Under the pieces are notes generated by a model. That model saw nothing but the letters and a program-made list of their open reading frames with translations. It did not search any database and had not been told where the DNA came from. Below, in pieces: positions 12,401 through 23,456 of a stretch of DNA of 64,000 nt. The position numbers and the translations under genes were made by a program. The DNA comes from Proteromonas lacertae (Eukaryota; Sar; Bigyra; Opalinata; Proteromonadidae): the NCBI GenBank assembly GCA_002245135.1, contig NGBS01001193.1:18122-82121 (forward strand), in the 5' to 3' direction. The stretch's first letter is position 1. Each line of letters opens with the position of its first letter.

Positions 12401-15400
12401 ATTCCAATAATAAAAGAATGTGTTAGTATCAATAAAAACTCAAATGATTTTACCAAAACAATAGTTTCTAATAATGTATTTTTGATATTTGTAACTTTAA
12501 ATAAAGAAAAAGAAATTGTTTCAAATGAGATAGAAAATCTATTAAGTTGTATTTATGGAATAGTAATAACAAAAAGTGAAATAGATGAATCATTGAAAAT
12601 GATTTCTTCAATTTCTCCTTCTCTTCAACCTGATAATCCATTTGTATCACCAAAATCTTCCAATATTGAATCATGTAGATCTGAAGTACTTTCTTCAGTG
12701 TATAACACCTATTTTACAATTCCTAAAACCTGCTTTCTAAAAGATACTCAAGAGAAAGTATATGGAAGAATAATCTCTCCATTAAATGGCTTAATAATCA
12801 GTGTAAATGAAAATAATGGATTTGAATTAATATGTAAAGATGAAGAATGTATAGGTTTAAATGTATTAACCTTAGTTGGTCAAAATGGAGTTGAATTAAA
12901 CAAACATACAATCGAAATAACAATAAGTAAAACTTCATCAATTCCTTATTTTAATCAAAAATACTCAAAGAAAATCGATATTGGTATAAAATATGATTTA
13001 GAATTATCTGAATATCTCTTATCAAAATATTATCCATTAAATGTAAAGATATTAAAAGAGAATGATATATGTGATAAATATGTATATTTATTAAATCAAA
13101 GAATGTATATTGAATGGACAAATCCAACAGATATAGAATCTTGTATAATGAGTTTATCAATAAAATTCCAAGATTCAATTTCCACAGTTGAATTATCAAT
13201 ATCTCCAAATATTGAAACAATTGAACTATATGATGATTTACAATTCTATTATGCGAATAATGCTTATAAAATCGATTTGGCATGTGATGACTATAAAGCA
13301 TTAAGTGACTCTCAACCAATAGAATCTATCAATAACAAAACTGGATTTTACTATTTACCTCCTGAATTAGAAGTATTAACAATTCATGAAGCAATGATAA
13401 TCTGTTATTTAGATGATGAAGTAAAATTCTATGGATATGAATATTTATATTTAAGTGAAGAAATGATATTTCCAAATCAACTATCAATATTGAACATACT
13501 TCCAGGATCTTATCAATATGAATTTAATAACAAACCATCAACATTAATCAAAGTGAATGAAATACAAAATAATCACACTTTGATTAGTCGAATCACAGTT
13601 GGAGATAAATCAACCAAATTCATTTTATGTTCTTATTTGAATGAAAATTATATGGGATGTAATTATAATTTAGAATCTTATTTATCAGATAGTTCAAATG
13701 AAGGAACATTATTAGTTCATGCAATTGAAGATAATCCAACATCAAAGATTACATTTTATGATGAATGTGTGAATAATTGCAATCATGGAAGTTGTATATT
13801 TGGAGAATGTGTATGTATGAAAGGATGGAAGAATGTTGATTGTAACAGTGAATTTATCTCTCCAATATTTAAGAATGATGTAAAGATAATTGAATGTGAA
13901 GAGAATAAGAAATGTTCATTTAAAAATCCAATTGTTATTGAAAATAGTAATGTGTTTAAAGATATATCTTACTCAATATCAAAACCATTCAAATATGAAA
14001 AAGACAGCAATTCATTTGTATCCTCAGTGATAATAACAAATTTAGTTGATATTCGAAATATAAGAATCTCAATCAAAACAGATAATGAGATAAACTCATT
14101 TGAAGTTGAGATAAAACTAATACTTAAAATCAAGCCGGAGTTGAAATTATCTGATTATTTAGAATGTAAAACAAAGACAGATTCATATATATCTTCATCC
14201 AACATATTCAAAATATCAAATGAAAATAAAATGAAATTAATGATAGAAAAGAAATGTGAAAATGAGAAGAAAGGAAGAAAAATGATAATAAAAGAAAATT
14301 CCTTTTCAATATCTGAAATATCCAAATCAGATTGTATTTACGCATTATCTAATCTAAATTCTGTTGATTTAAAGTCGTCTTACAATCTGAAAGGAAATGA
14401 AATATATTTTGATTCTTCAAATATTTATCAAAATCCAAACTGTATAGATTCTGATAAATGTGAGATTAATTTCACAATCCATAAATCTTGTTTAATTTCC
14501 TCAATAGAATTACCAAATATAAATGGATTGAAGTTAAGTCAAAACAAAACTAATGAAAATGAGATAGAAATAACAATAGAATGTGATAAAGAATCTTCAA
14601 ATGATAATAGAATAAATGAATATGAAATAGAGATAAAAGAATTCGGAATAACAATCCCAATATCATTTGATTATCGAGAATATAATATAAAATCAAATAA
14701 AAATGAATATTCTATATCATTAATGAGAGATGAATGTGTAATGAAATCCATTGAAATATCTTTTCATATTCCATACTCAGTGTTATTAATAATAGAATCA
14801 GATTCTTCATCAATAAAGCCAATCAATAAAAACATGACCTTATATTCGAAAGACTATTTAAATGAATTGTCATATTCAATTCCATTAAAAATCTGTATAA
14901 ATGAGAATGAGAATGTAAAATTAAAAATATCCAGTTATTCATCAAAAGAAGAATTCTCAAAAACAATTGAAATTCCATTTGATTTAAGTGTATTAAATAA
15001 TGATAATGATAAAATAACATTGAAAATAAAATGTTTTGATGAAATTAGTTTAATCAACAAAATAGAAAACGATGTTGGTTTTCAAGTAGAACTTCAATCA
15101 TCAAGAAATAATTATATAAAAGAATCAAATGGAGAATCAATTATTATGTCAATTGAAAGAGGCGATTATTCCATGATAATAACTCCCAAAGATAATATGA
15201 GAGAATCTGTTATATCATTCCATCATTTGGTAAAAAATGAAGAAGAATTATATATCTATTTACCATATCCAAATATAATAATGAGTTGGTATTTGAATGA
15301 AACAAAAGAAATTGAAGAGAGTAATAGAATAATGAATAGAATAGAATATATAAAATCGTTAGAAGAAGCAATAATAGTGATAAGTCCATCAATAATAAAC

Positions 15401-18400
15401 CTAAAAGAGATAAAAGAAAAAGAGATTGGAAAAATGGAATTTGTTATTCGAAATATAGGTAAAGGAAAAGCTTATAGTATAAAGCATTTATTACCAAAAG
15501 TGATCGATAATTATTACTTTCTATGTGAAGATAATCCAATAATTCAAATGTTAAATCCATCTCAATCTACAATAATCGAATATAAAATAACCAAATTATA
15601 TGAAAAAGAGAATGAAGAAATATATTGTAATTCCTATAAAATTGAATATGAGAATGATATAATTCCATCAGTAATATCAATGAAATATCCAATAATCGAA
15701 AATGAAAGTTGTATAGATTCTTTGAGAACCTCAATTTCCATCTTATTCCAAACAAATATTTGATGAATCACTATCCTTGAATAAAGAAATTAATTCCAAT
15801 CAAAACTCCAATAATTTATGAGAATTATATAAATGTTGATAGTTTTGATGATTTAAATGGAGAAAAATCCAGAATAAGTCATATATTCCCAATTGAAAAA
15901 GAGAACTTATGTAAGAAAAGAAATTTGAAATGTGAAGAAAAAGAAATAAAAAGTGATGATATATTATTAATATCTAAAGAAAGTACAAACCAACTATTTG
16001 AAGATTATAATGGAATATTATCATTATATTATTCAATGAGTGATGAAAGAGTAGGATATTATTTAGAATTTGAATCATATAAAGAAATCAATCCAATTGA
16101 ACTATTTAAAATAATCTTATCTTCATCTTCTTATGGAAATAGTAAAATATCAATAACAAATCATATAAATGAAATATCAAAAGTAATGATGAATTGTATG
16201 AAGAATTCAGAAAGAATAATCGGAATTTATTGAAAACATCCTAAGCAAAAGAGAAATAATCGAAATAAGAGATTTAAATGATAATTTGATGGATTTATCC
16301 TTCTCATCATGTAAATTGAAAAGTGAATGTTTATCTAATTACTTGTTTGTAGTGAATATTCCATATTATATTCAGTATTATTTATTGAAAAGTGATAAAT
16401 ATGAATATTCTGAAGAATTCTATTCCAAACTATCTGAATATATTTCTACATCTAATAATTATCCAATTTCTACTTTAACATTATCTGAAGAAGAAGAATT
16501 ATTGAAATTAATCTCTGAAAAGAATAAGAAAGAAGTGAAAGTGATATTAGATAATCTTAATCAAGAAATAACAAATCTATTAAACCCAAATTCTGAAATT
16601 TCAATACTGATGAAAAGATTAAGTAATTTCATATTACATTTCATGATAGATTATAATGAAAAGTATCCATCAGCTGAATCTAGTTATTATTATGATTTAT
16701 TGATAGAAAAAATATCAATTAAAGACTATGAGATAAATGAATGTGGAGGAATAATTCCAATGATAAAAGAGAATCCAAAGAATTCCAATTCCTATTCAAT
16801 ATCATTTTCAATATTCATACCAAATATTGATGTAATACCAAAGATTCATCCTCAAATATCCTATTCTTGTGATAAAGATAATAATATTGAATTAATATTA
16901 ACTCAAGTGAATGAAGATATAATATCAAATATTGATGATTATATATTTGAAAGTAATAGAAGATATACCTTTGTTTATTCATTCTCAACAAATGAAAGGA
17001 TAGAAGAAAATGTGAAATGTGAAATAAAAGGCTCAATGAGTTTATCTGAAGAAAATGAAGAATATTATTATTACATTCTAATAATAAACAAATCAATAAA
17101 AATGAAGAAAGAATCTTATGAATTAGAAATAAAGAATTATATATTGAACATAAATAGAGAAGAATATGATTCATTTAATAATCCAATGAAAAATAAAATA
17201 ATTGAAAGAATCGATAATATTGGAGAAGGTAAAAGCGGATCTATCTGTTTACCAAATAAGATGATATATATAAATGATAATAATGATATTTATAACTATA
17301 AACGTTAGAATCAAATAAAGAATTGAGAATCTCAAATGATGGAATTTGTATAAATGGAATAGAAAGTAATAATCATGTTGATATAATCTACACAGTCAAT
17401 TCCAATTCTTCAGAATCAATAAGAATAGAATCAATGTATGAAGCCTAATATAATAAAACCCAATATAGTGAATATATTATACAGTAATAATGAAAATGAT
17501 GTTTATTATGACAATTATGAAGATGAAATAATAGTAATGAAGAATTCTAGTGATAATTGGAAAATCTGTAATAATAGAGTATTACCAAACAGTTGTTCTG
17601 CTTATTTATCTCCGAAATATAATCAGATAATACTAAATCCAAATATAATATTCGAATCTGAGAATATTTATGAAGTAGAATCATATAAAATAATATCCAA
17701 ACCATTTGAAAATGATATGAAAAAAGTGATAATGAAGATAAAGACATTAATTCCAAGAGATCATATAATTCTATCAATATCTTATTGTAAAAAGAAAGTG
17801 AAATATTGGAGACAACCTGAATTATATATTTATGATTATATTTATATATATATTGATGAATATGATAAAGAGTGTTCTGAAGTGAAAATGAGAGTATTTA
17901 ATCCCAAATCCAAATTTGAAATTCAACCTCCAACATTAAACAACAATAAAGAAGAGAATACTCAATACAAAATCTCATCAAATAATGAGTTAGAATTATC
18001 AATAAATCCTCCATTGAATATAACAAAATATATAATCTCTATAAAATCTGGAGATAATGAAAAAGACTCTTTAATAGTAGAAATAGATGAAAAGAATAAA
18101 GATTCATTATCAATAAAAAGTAATTTCGCAACTTGTAAAGTATATTCAATTGATATATTTGGTGTAAATGAGAGAGAAGAAAAGTCATTCTATCCAATAA
18201 GAATAAATGCAAAATCTGTATGTGAAAATATGAATAAGGAACTTAATACATATGGAATATTCAAGATTGCAGCAGTAGTTTTGCCAATAATAGCAGTTAT
18301 ATTGGGAGTTTTTATAGTGAGAGATATTAAGGTATATGGAAAGAGAAGGAAAAATATTGTCAAAGAAAGGGATATTGAAATGGTCAATATTCCTACTAGA

Positions 18401-18406
18401 AATTAA
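3455..18406 (+). CDS. Giant cysteine-rich repeat surface protein (type I membrane), frame-broken near the 3' end
   Basis: The open frame 3455-15763 encodes 4102 aa and begins with a signal peptide (MMKDSLFMLFIFQVVF). About 419-residue modules follow, each with a beta-rich segment, a CEICNTGVINEDD...NICPC cysteine knot, an ephrin-receptor-like CEECPFGTFRPxGS motif, a second beta-rich region and a GCC2/GCC3-like CIACESTKYSYAGSYKCSKC motif. An EGF-like module (CVNNCNHGSC...CVCMKGW) lies near residue 3440 and a CARDB-like segment near 4000. The frame then shifts near 15755-15765, near 15800, near 16228, near 17305 and near 17440. Each new frame carries on at once with similar composition, so this was one gene of about 4980 codons. 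The last segment has one transmembrane helix (AAVVLPIIAVILGVFIV) and a basic tail, RDIKVYGKRRKNIVKERD. It is likely a cell-surface adhesion or antigen protein. No introns are seen. Whether the shifts are real or sequencing errors is unresolved. Confidence 0.8.
4506..9038 (+). repeat. Tandem coding repeat, 1257-bp period, about 3.6 copies
   Basis: Units start at 4506, 5763, 7020 and 8277; the last is partial. The period is 1257 bp, or 419 codons, so frame is kept. The units are identical at nucleotide level as far as I compared them, apart from a silent TAC/TAT difference near 5529 versus 6786. This includes synonymous sites, so amplification or gene conversion is recent. The preceding module (from about 3590) and the module at 10271-12030 are diverged relatives. 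Confidence 0.93.
9201..10270 (+). repeat. 1070-bp duplicated coding block, copy 1
   Basis: The block matches 12147-13216 at a fixed offset of 2946 bp (982 codons). It runs from the SVNTFSFSVLSDYQ segment to SISPNIE. The flanks differ at both ends: G versus A just before it, and CAGGAT versus ACAATT just after it. It is a larger in-frame duplication within the same gene. Confidence 0.9.
12147..13216 (+). repeat. 1070-bp duplicated coding block, copy 2
   Basis: Second copy of the 9201-10270 block. Between the two copies (10271-12146) lies one diverged cysteine-rich module. The duplicated unit is therefore one module plus this non-module segment. Confidence 0.9.
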
Positions 18407-18502
18407 CTCTTTATTATTTGATTTATCAAAATGTTTGTACAATTGTGATATATTCATCTTCTATATATTATAATATTTATTCTAAACAACATTTTCAAGA
18501 AT

Positions 18503-18527
18503 TGTGAAACGCCTATATTTTGATAAA
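18503..18527 (+). promoter_or_regulatory. TGAAACG-type upstream element of ZNHIT3
   Basis: TGTGAAACGCCTATATTTTG sits directly before the split start codon of ZNHIT3. It is the same element as at 2841 and, on the minus strand, at 55096-55105 and 63528-63536. Promoter function is inferred. Confidence 0.5.
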
Positions 18528-19069
18528 ATGTAATTTCTCTATTTATTCTATAACCATAGGAGTGAGAATGATAATTCAAATAAATGTGAAGTGTGTAATA
18601 ATAATATATTCAAGTATACATATAATAATTATTATTTAGATATAAATGCCCAAAATGCCGACTAAAGTATTGTTCGTTAGAGTGTTACAAGATTCATATA
18701 TCTAGTGATGAATGCCAAAAAGATGAAAACATAAATAAGCTTTCAAGTTCAACAGATAGTAAAATCCCCCTAGTATATTAATTGAGGGGTAATATATGTA
18801 TGATAGAATGTAGATGATGAATGATACGAAAGTATTTGATCGATGAAAGTCGTTTAAAATGTCTAGAACAATCACCAAAACTGAGAGAGATGTTAAAATC
18901 TAAAACAATTCAAGAAATGGTTAAAATAATAGTTAGTAGTAAGGACAAAATGAATGAATTAGAATTGCTGAGAAAAGAGCCAGAATTTGGGGAGATGATT
19001 GATGAGTTACTAATAACTGTAGGTGTATGTAGAAGGAACGATGATAATCAAATAGAATTTCTGTTATAA
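18528..19069 (+). CDS. ZNHIT3: Zinc-finger HIT-domain protein, ZNHIT3-like
   Basis: ZNHIT3 (Hit1 in yeast) is a small nuclear factor for box C/D snoRNP assembly. The start codon is split: AT at 18528-18529, a 30-nt intron 18530-18559, then G at 18560. Exon 2 ends at 18613 and is followed by a 26-nt intron 18614-18639. The joined product carries a complete zf-HIT finger, CEVCNNNIFKYKCPKC followed by YCSLECYKIHISSDEC, spacing as in the family. The C-terminal part from 18833 (SPKLREMLKSKTIQEMVKII, then LRKEPEFGEMIDELL) matches the ZNHIT3 C-terminal helices. The join between them is less sure: a 60-nt intron 18773-18832 restores frame, but a frameshift would also do so. A CCCC...GGGG inverted repeat lies at that junction. 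The model is 141 aa, near the usual length. A decayed copy lies at 2866. Confidence 0.85.
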
Positions 19070-19477
19070 TTTTCGTTACTTTTGTTTAAATGCAAGGTAA
19101 TTGTGTTTATGTTGTAATGTGCATAAAATTCCCAAATACTTTCTGAGTGTCAAATTTAATGATAAATTAATGATATTATTCATAAAGCAAGGCTTCTAGG
19201 ATGATTGTTATTTAATCAAACATAGATTATTCAAATTATAAAACCTAAAATTGGTTATAGAGCATCATTATACATATATGATATTTAGTAATACATTATA
19301 TTCAGCGTCAGTGAAGTAGATATCTAATTTTTTTAGTTATCACCTTATAAGTATCATTTTCTTTTAACTATCTATCATTTATTTTAACCATCTATCAGTG
19401 CTGACATAAGAATAATCGTGAAATAATTAGTTAACTTTTTGAATTTTTGTGGGTTTTATTTTCATTCTTCATAAAAT
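19070..19477. other. Intergenic stretch, no gene seen
   Basis: AT-rich sequence between ZNHIT3 and the acyltransferase, both on the plus strand. It has no coding frame with recognisable content. Presumably it holds the ZNHIT3 3' end and the acyltransferase promoter. A TTTTGTTTAA element lies about 10 nt after the ZNHIT3 stop. Confidence 0.5.
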
Positions 19478-21300
19478 ATGGCTGCTTTTAGAAGTGATAT
19501 TCAAGTGCTTAGGGCATTTGTCTTATCTCAGTGTTTATTTACCATTATAATAAGCATTATTTGAATTCTGGTTTTATTGGTGTAGATGTGTTCTTTCTTT
19601 TATCCGGTTATGTAAATACAAATTCATTTATATCTAAAAGCCAAATAACATATGTAAAATATCATTTGCATAGAGCAGTAAGGCTTATTCCTGTATCTTG
19701 GCTGGTGTTATCAATAGCTGCATTTTTGACATATAAAATGAATTTAATATATCAAAGAAAACTGTATTTGGATATATTAGGTGCTGATTTATCTTTTTCA
19801 AATTATAGATATATTATTATCTCAACAGATTATCTATCCCTTAGTGAAAAAGGCTCAATCGTCTTGCATTACTGGTCTCTATCTATAGAAGATCAATTCT
19901 ATGTGTTTTTCCCTTTTGTCATTAGAAAATTAGTATCAAGCTTAACTCTATATTCATCATTATTGATATTTAGTTTTGTATATTCAATAATTCAGTGTTA
20001 CTATTATCATAGTTATGCATATTTTTCACTTATCTCTAGGATATGGCAGTTTTTATTTGGTATGTTATTGTTGAAACTTAATCCATTTAAACAGAAGAAT
20101 ATAATGAGTAATATTCTACTGATAATTGTTATATCTATATTATTCATAAAGAATATAGAGAGAATATCTCCCTCATTTTCTATTATTCCTTTATCACTAG
20201 TTATATTATTGTTAAATAATAGTGATAATGGATTTATATTATCATCCAGAATATTGAATCACTTTGGTAATATTTCCTATTGTTTTTATTTGTTTCATTA
20301 TATAGTAATCTATATATTTAAAGAATATTCTTTAAAGTATAATAATATATTTGTATGTTTTATTATCACATATATAATGTCGTTTATATTCACTAAATAT
20401 TATGAAATTCCAATTAGGAGTAAAGTAACACAATTATCACATCAATTACTATTGATTATATTTTTTCATTCCATTCTAATAGTGAGTATTATAGGTTTAA
20501 TAAGATTAAACAAAAAACAAATATCAAAAATGGAAAGTAAGAAATTATTATTTGGTTTTTATGGTGCAGTAGCTGAATGGAGTAGATTATGGAATAGTCA
20601 TGGAGATTGTCCAATGAATAAGAAAGTGATGGATAAAATAAAAGGTGGAAATATTGCGCTGTTCCTTGGAGATTCTCATTCAGAACAGTGGTATAATGTA
20701 ACAATGCCTTATCTTAGAAAGAGTAATTACATTCCTGTTCAAGTGTATTTGAGAGAGTTTAATATAATGGTTAATGATTTTAGTAATATAAAGAAAGTGA
20801 TGAGTTATTTTAATAATGTATGTTTTATAGTAATAGGACATTTGATAGAGAATCAAATAGTTGAACCAAGAATTAGTTATTTTAAGAATTACATTAACTT
20901 ATTGTTTAATTATACTAATTTGATATATATTATTCAAGATACACCTCATTTCTTAATACATCCATTTGAATGTATTAATTCTAAAAAGAAGTTTTATAAT
21001 TGTTATTCTGTAGTTGATAATAACACTACACACATATATAAATTCCCAATTATAAATGATAAGAGAATAAAGTATATTGATATGAATAAGTATATATGTA
21101 AAGATGAAAGAATATGTTATTATGTGATTGATAATTGTCCTGTTTATAAGGATAGAGATCATTTATCAATTACATTTGCAACAAGATTATCAAAAGAGTT
21201 TTTAGAACAGTTTAAAGTTTCAAAAGTAGAAAAGAAGAATATTGGAATGGCTAGTAATGTTAGTTGGTATCAATGTGATCATCATAATGGAATATATTAA
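19478..21300 (+). CDS. OafA-like acyltransferase with C-terminal SGNH domain; frame break near the N-terminus
   Basis: The protein is a membrane acyltransferase-3 domain fused to an SGNH hydrolase-like domain, the architecture of bacterial O-antigen/peptidoglycan O-acetyltransferases. Motifs in order are FRSDIQVLRA, VFIYHY (catalytic His), GFIGVDVFFLLSGY, LHYWSLSIEDQFYVFFPF, about ten hydrophobic segments, then the SGNH nucleophile block LFLGDSHSEQWY (from about 20655) and the C-terminal DxxH (DRDHLS, about 21152). The family start FRSDIQ.LRA is present from the ATG at 19478, but the frame changes near 19526-19531, between LRAFVLS and VFIYHY. Either one base is missing or a poor 35-nt intron (19520-19554, GTCT...AAG) is removed, which would delete the catalytic His helix. 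The rest is open for 589 codons without introns. A bacterial origin by transfer is plausible. It may modify a surface glycan. Confidence 0.83.
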
Positions 21301-21480
21301 GATATAAATTGAATTGTATCAATTTTATTCGTTAATTCGTTATTAAGTAATACAGTTTTTGTTAAGTATCTAAACTAAGAATATTTTCCATTCAGGATAT
21401 TTCTAGTCTAAAATTTAGTAAAATCTGTGTATGGATAAGAAGAAATTACAAAAAAATAAATAAACATTCATAATTATTAA

Positions 21481-23317
21481 TTATTCAATTATAATACCAT
21501 TCTTTCGGCATAATTTCAAAAATGCATCAACTGTTTTAGGATCTGATAACATTTTGATCCACTTCACTAAATATCCAGTTTTTCCTTCAAAGTATTCTAT
21601 TATAAAGAGATTTATTATAACAAATTATACTCTTATAATCATTTGTCATATCATAAAACAAACGAATAACATATGCTTTATGAATTGATTCATATTCATG
21701 ACCAAGAACACAGAAATATTCAAATATTCTGGTTATTACTAGATATATCTCCAGTTTGTCAGTCCAATTCTCTAAATGTTTTATAAAATCATCAATTCTA
21801 CTGACTATTGGTTCCTTTTTAGAATTTCTATTAAAAAAATATCATTACAATAACAACTGTATAATATACTGTCCTAAATGATATCCCATATATTTTTGGA
21901 TTAATTTAAAAAAACTATAAGCCGTTGCTTTTATATCTGCGCATTTTGGACCTTGTAATACTTTAATCTCATCATTTGTTAATGGAGCTAAGTTTGGATA
22001 TAACTGAGATTCACAAGGAGATGGGAATATTATCTAAATATATTATAAATATTAATCATTATTATTATACACAAAAATCACAATAGAAATTAGGTATTTC
22101 ATCAAGATTAGCTTGTATCTTTGAATAAATATCATTCACAGTTAAACCATGATAATTCTTTATCTTTCCACTTAAAAATTTGAAATATAATGATTTTGAC
22201 ATTATTTTTTCAGGATTAAATGATGTTTTCGAAGCTACAGTTCCTGGAACTCGAATAGTAATTGATTTAACTTTAGGAGTAGGAAATGCATAAGAAGTAG
22301 TTAAATTAGGATTACCTCCACTGTTATTATTACTACTAAATACTATTCCACTATTACTGTTAAACTTCAAACCATTATTACTATTGAATTTAATGCCACT
22401 GTTTGAGTTGTAATTTGGTGGAGGACCTTCTACTGTTGCACCTGTTGAACATCTAACTGTTTGATATTTATATAATACCCATGGACCAATATTATTAATA
22501 TATTGTTGAATATATGGATCAGCTAATAGATCGTTTACTGTTGGTCTTTTCTCAGGTTGTTTTATTAACATTTTATCTATTAAATTTGATAAATGATTTG
22601 AATAAAATGATGGGATGGGTTGAGATGGTTTTAAATGAACATTTTGTATTAGTTCCATTAAATTTTTACCGCTGAATGCAGTTATTTTTGAACATAATTC
22701 ATGTAATATACATCCTAATGCCCAAATATCAACTTCTATTCCATAATTACGATTATTCGTTAACATCTCAGGAGCCATATATAACGGAGTTCCTGCTAAG
22801 GATTGTAGGGCTATATCTGGTTCCACGAATTTGGATAAACCAAAATCACCTATTGCACAAGCTCCATCAAAAGTAATGAAGATATTAGCTGGTTTTAAAT
22901 CACGATGACAGATGTTTTTATCATGTAAATATTTTAATCCTAATAATACATCAACAAAGTATTTCATTACTCCTTCTTCAGATAAGTGATTTCCATTCTT
23001 TGTGATGTATAGTATCAGTTTTTCTAAATCCCCATACTTGCAATATTCCATTTCGATGTATATAAACTCTTTCTCGAAATAAGAGTCTATATAATGAACA
23101 ATATATCGATTATTAAGCTTTTGAATAGTCTCTACCTATAAAAAACAATATAATAAATAATATATACTTCAGCTTTAACATTTTTTCTATCTTTGGGAGA
23201 AGTAAGTTTTGAAAGATTCATCTCTTTGAGAATAATATCAATCCCACTTTTATTAACTACATATGCTACACCGAAATTTCCTTTACCTATCTCTCTTTTT
23301 TCTGTATATTTAGACAT
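21481..23317 (-). CDS. NEK-like serine/threonine protein kinase with unknown C-terminal domain (5 exons)
   Basis: Exons are 23317-23168, 23135-22071, 22033-21870, 21827-21631 and 21596-21481. Introns are 32, 37, 42 and 34 nt, each GTAT...TAG, and frame is kept throughout, giving 563 aa. The kinase domain is complete: glycine loop GKGNFG, Lys in IILKEM, HRDLKPAN, DFG in IGDFGLSKF, MAPEML and DIWALGCILHEL. The layout EYCKYGDLEKLI plus KYLHDKNICHRDLK is NEK-like. A low-complexity Asn/Ser/Gly linker follows (KFNSNNGLKFNSNSG). The last three exons encode a helical domain of about 160 residues, with NDEIKVLQGPKCADIKATAY and YLVKWIKMLSDPKTVDAFL. I do not recognise that domain. NEK kinases usually act in the cell cycle and at cilia or centrosomes; a role here is inference. 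It ends about 180 bp from the convergent acyltransferase. Confidence 0.88.
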
Positions 23318-23456
23318 TTTAGAAAATTAAATCTTATGGGGATTGAAATGTTTGAGCCAAAAATTATCGAAAACATTCCCCAATTATTTAAATTCTTTTA
23401 AAACAAACACATTATAGAATATTTCGATATATTTTAATAATAATAATATAAAGTTT

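Noticed and set aside
16815-17174. 119-aa Leu/Ile/His-rich minus-strand frame
   Set aside because: It is the antisense of the broken 3' part of the cysteine-rich gene, which itself has coherent content and ends in a membrane helix.
15755-17445. Breaks in the cysteine-rich gene as tiny introns
   Set aside because: No GTAT...TAG segment joins the frames. The open frames meet or overlap at the break points, as expected from single-base indels.
19520-19554. 35-nt intron in the acyltransferase as the preferred model
   Set aside because: GTCT...AAG does not match the local GTAT...TAG pattern, and removal would delete the conserved VFIYHY helix. A one-base break is the simpler reading, though not proven.
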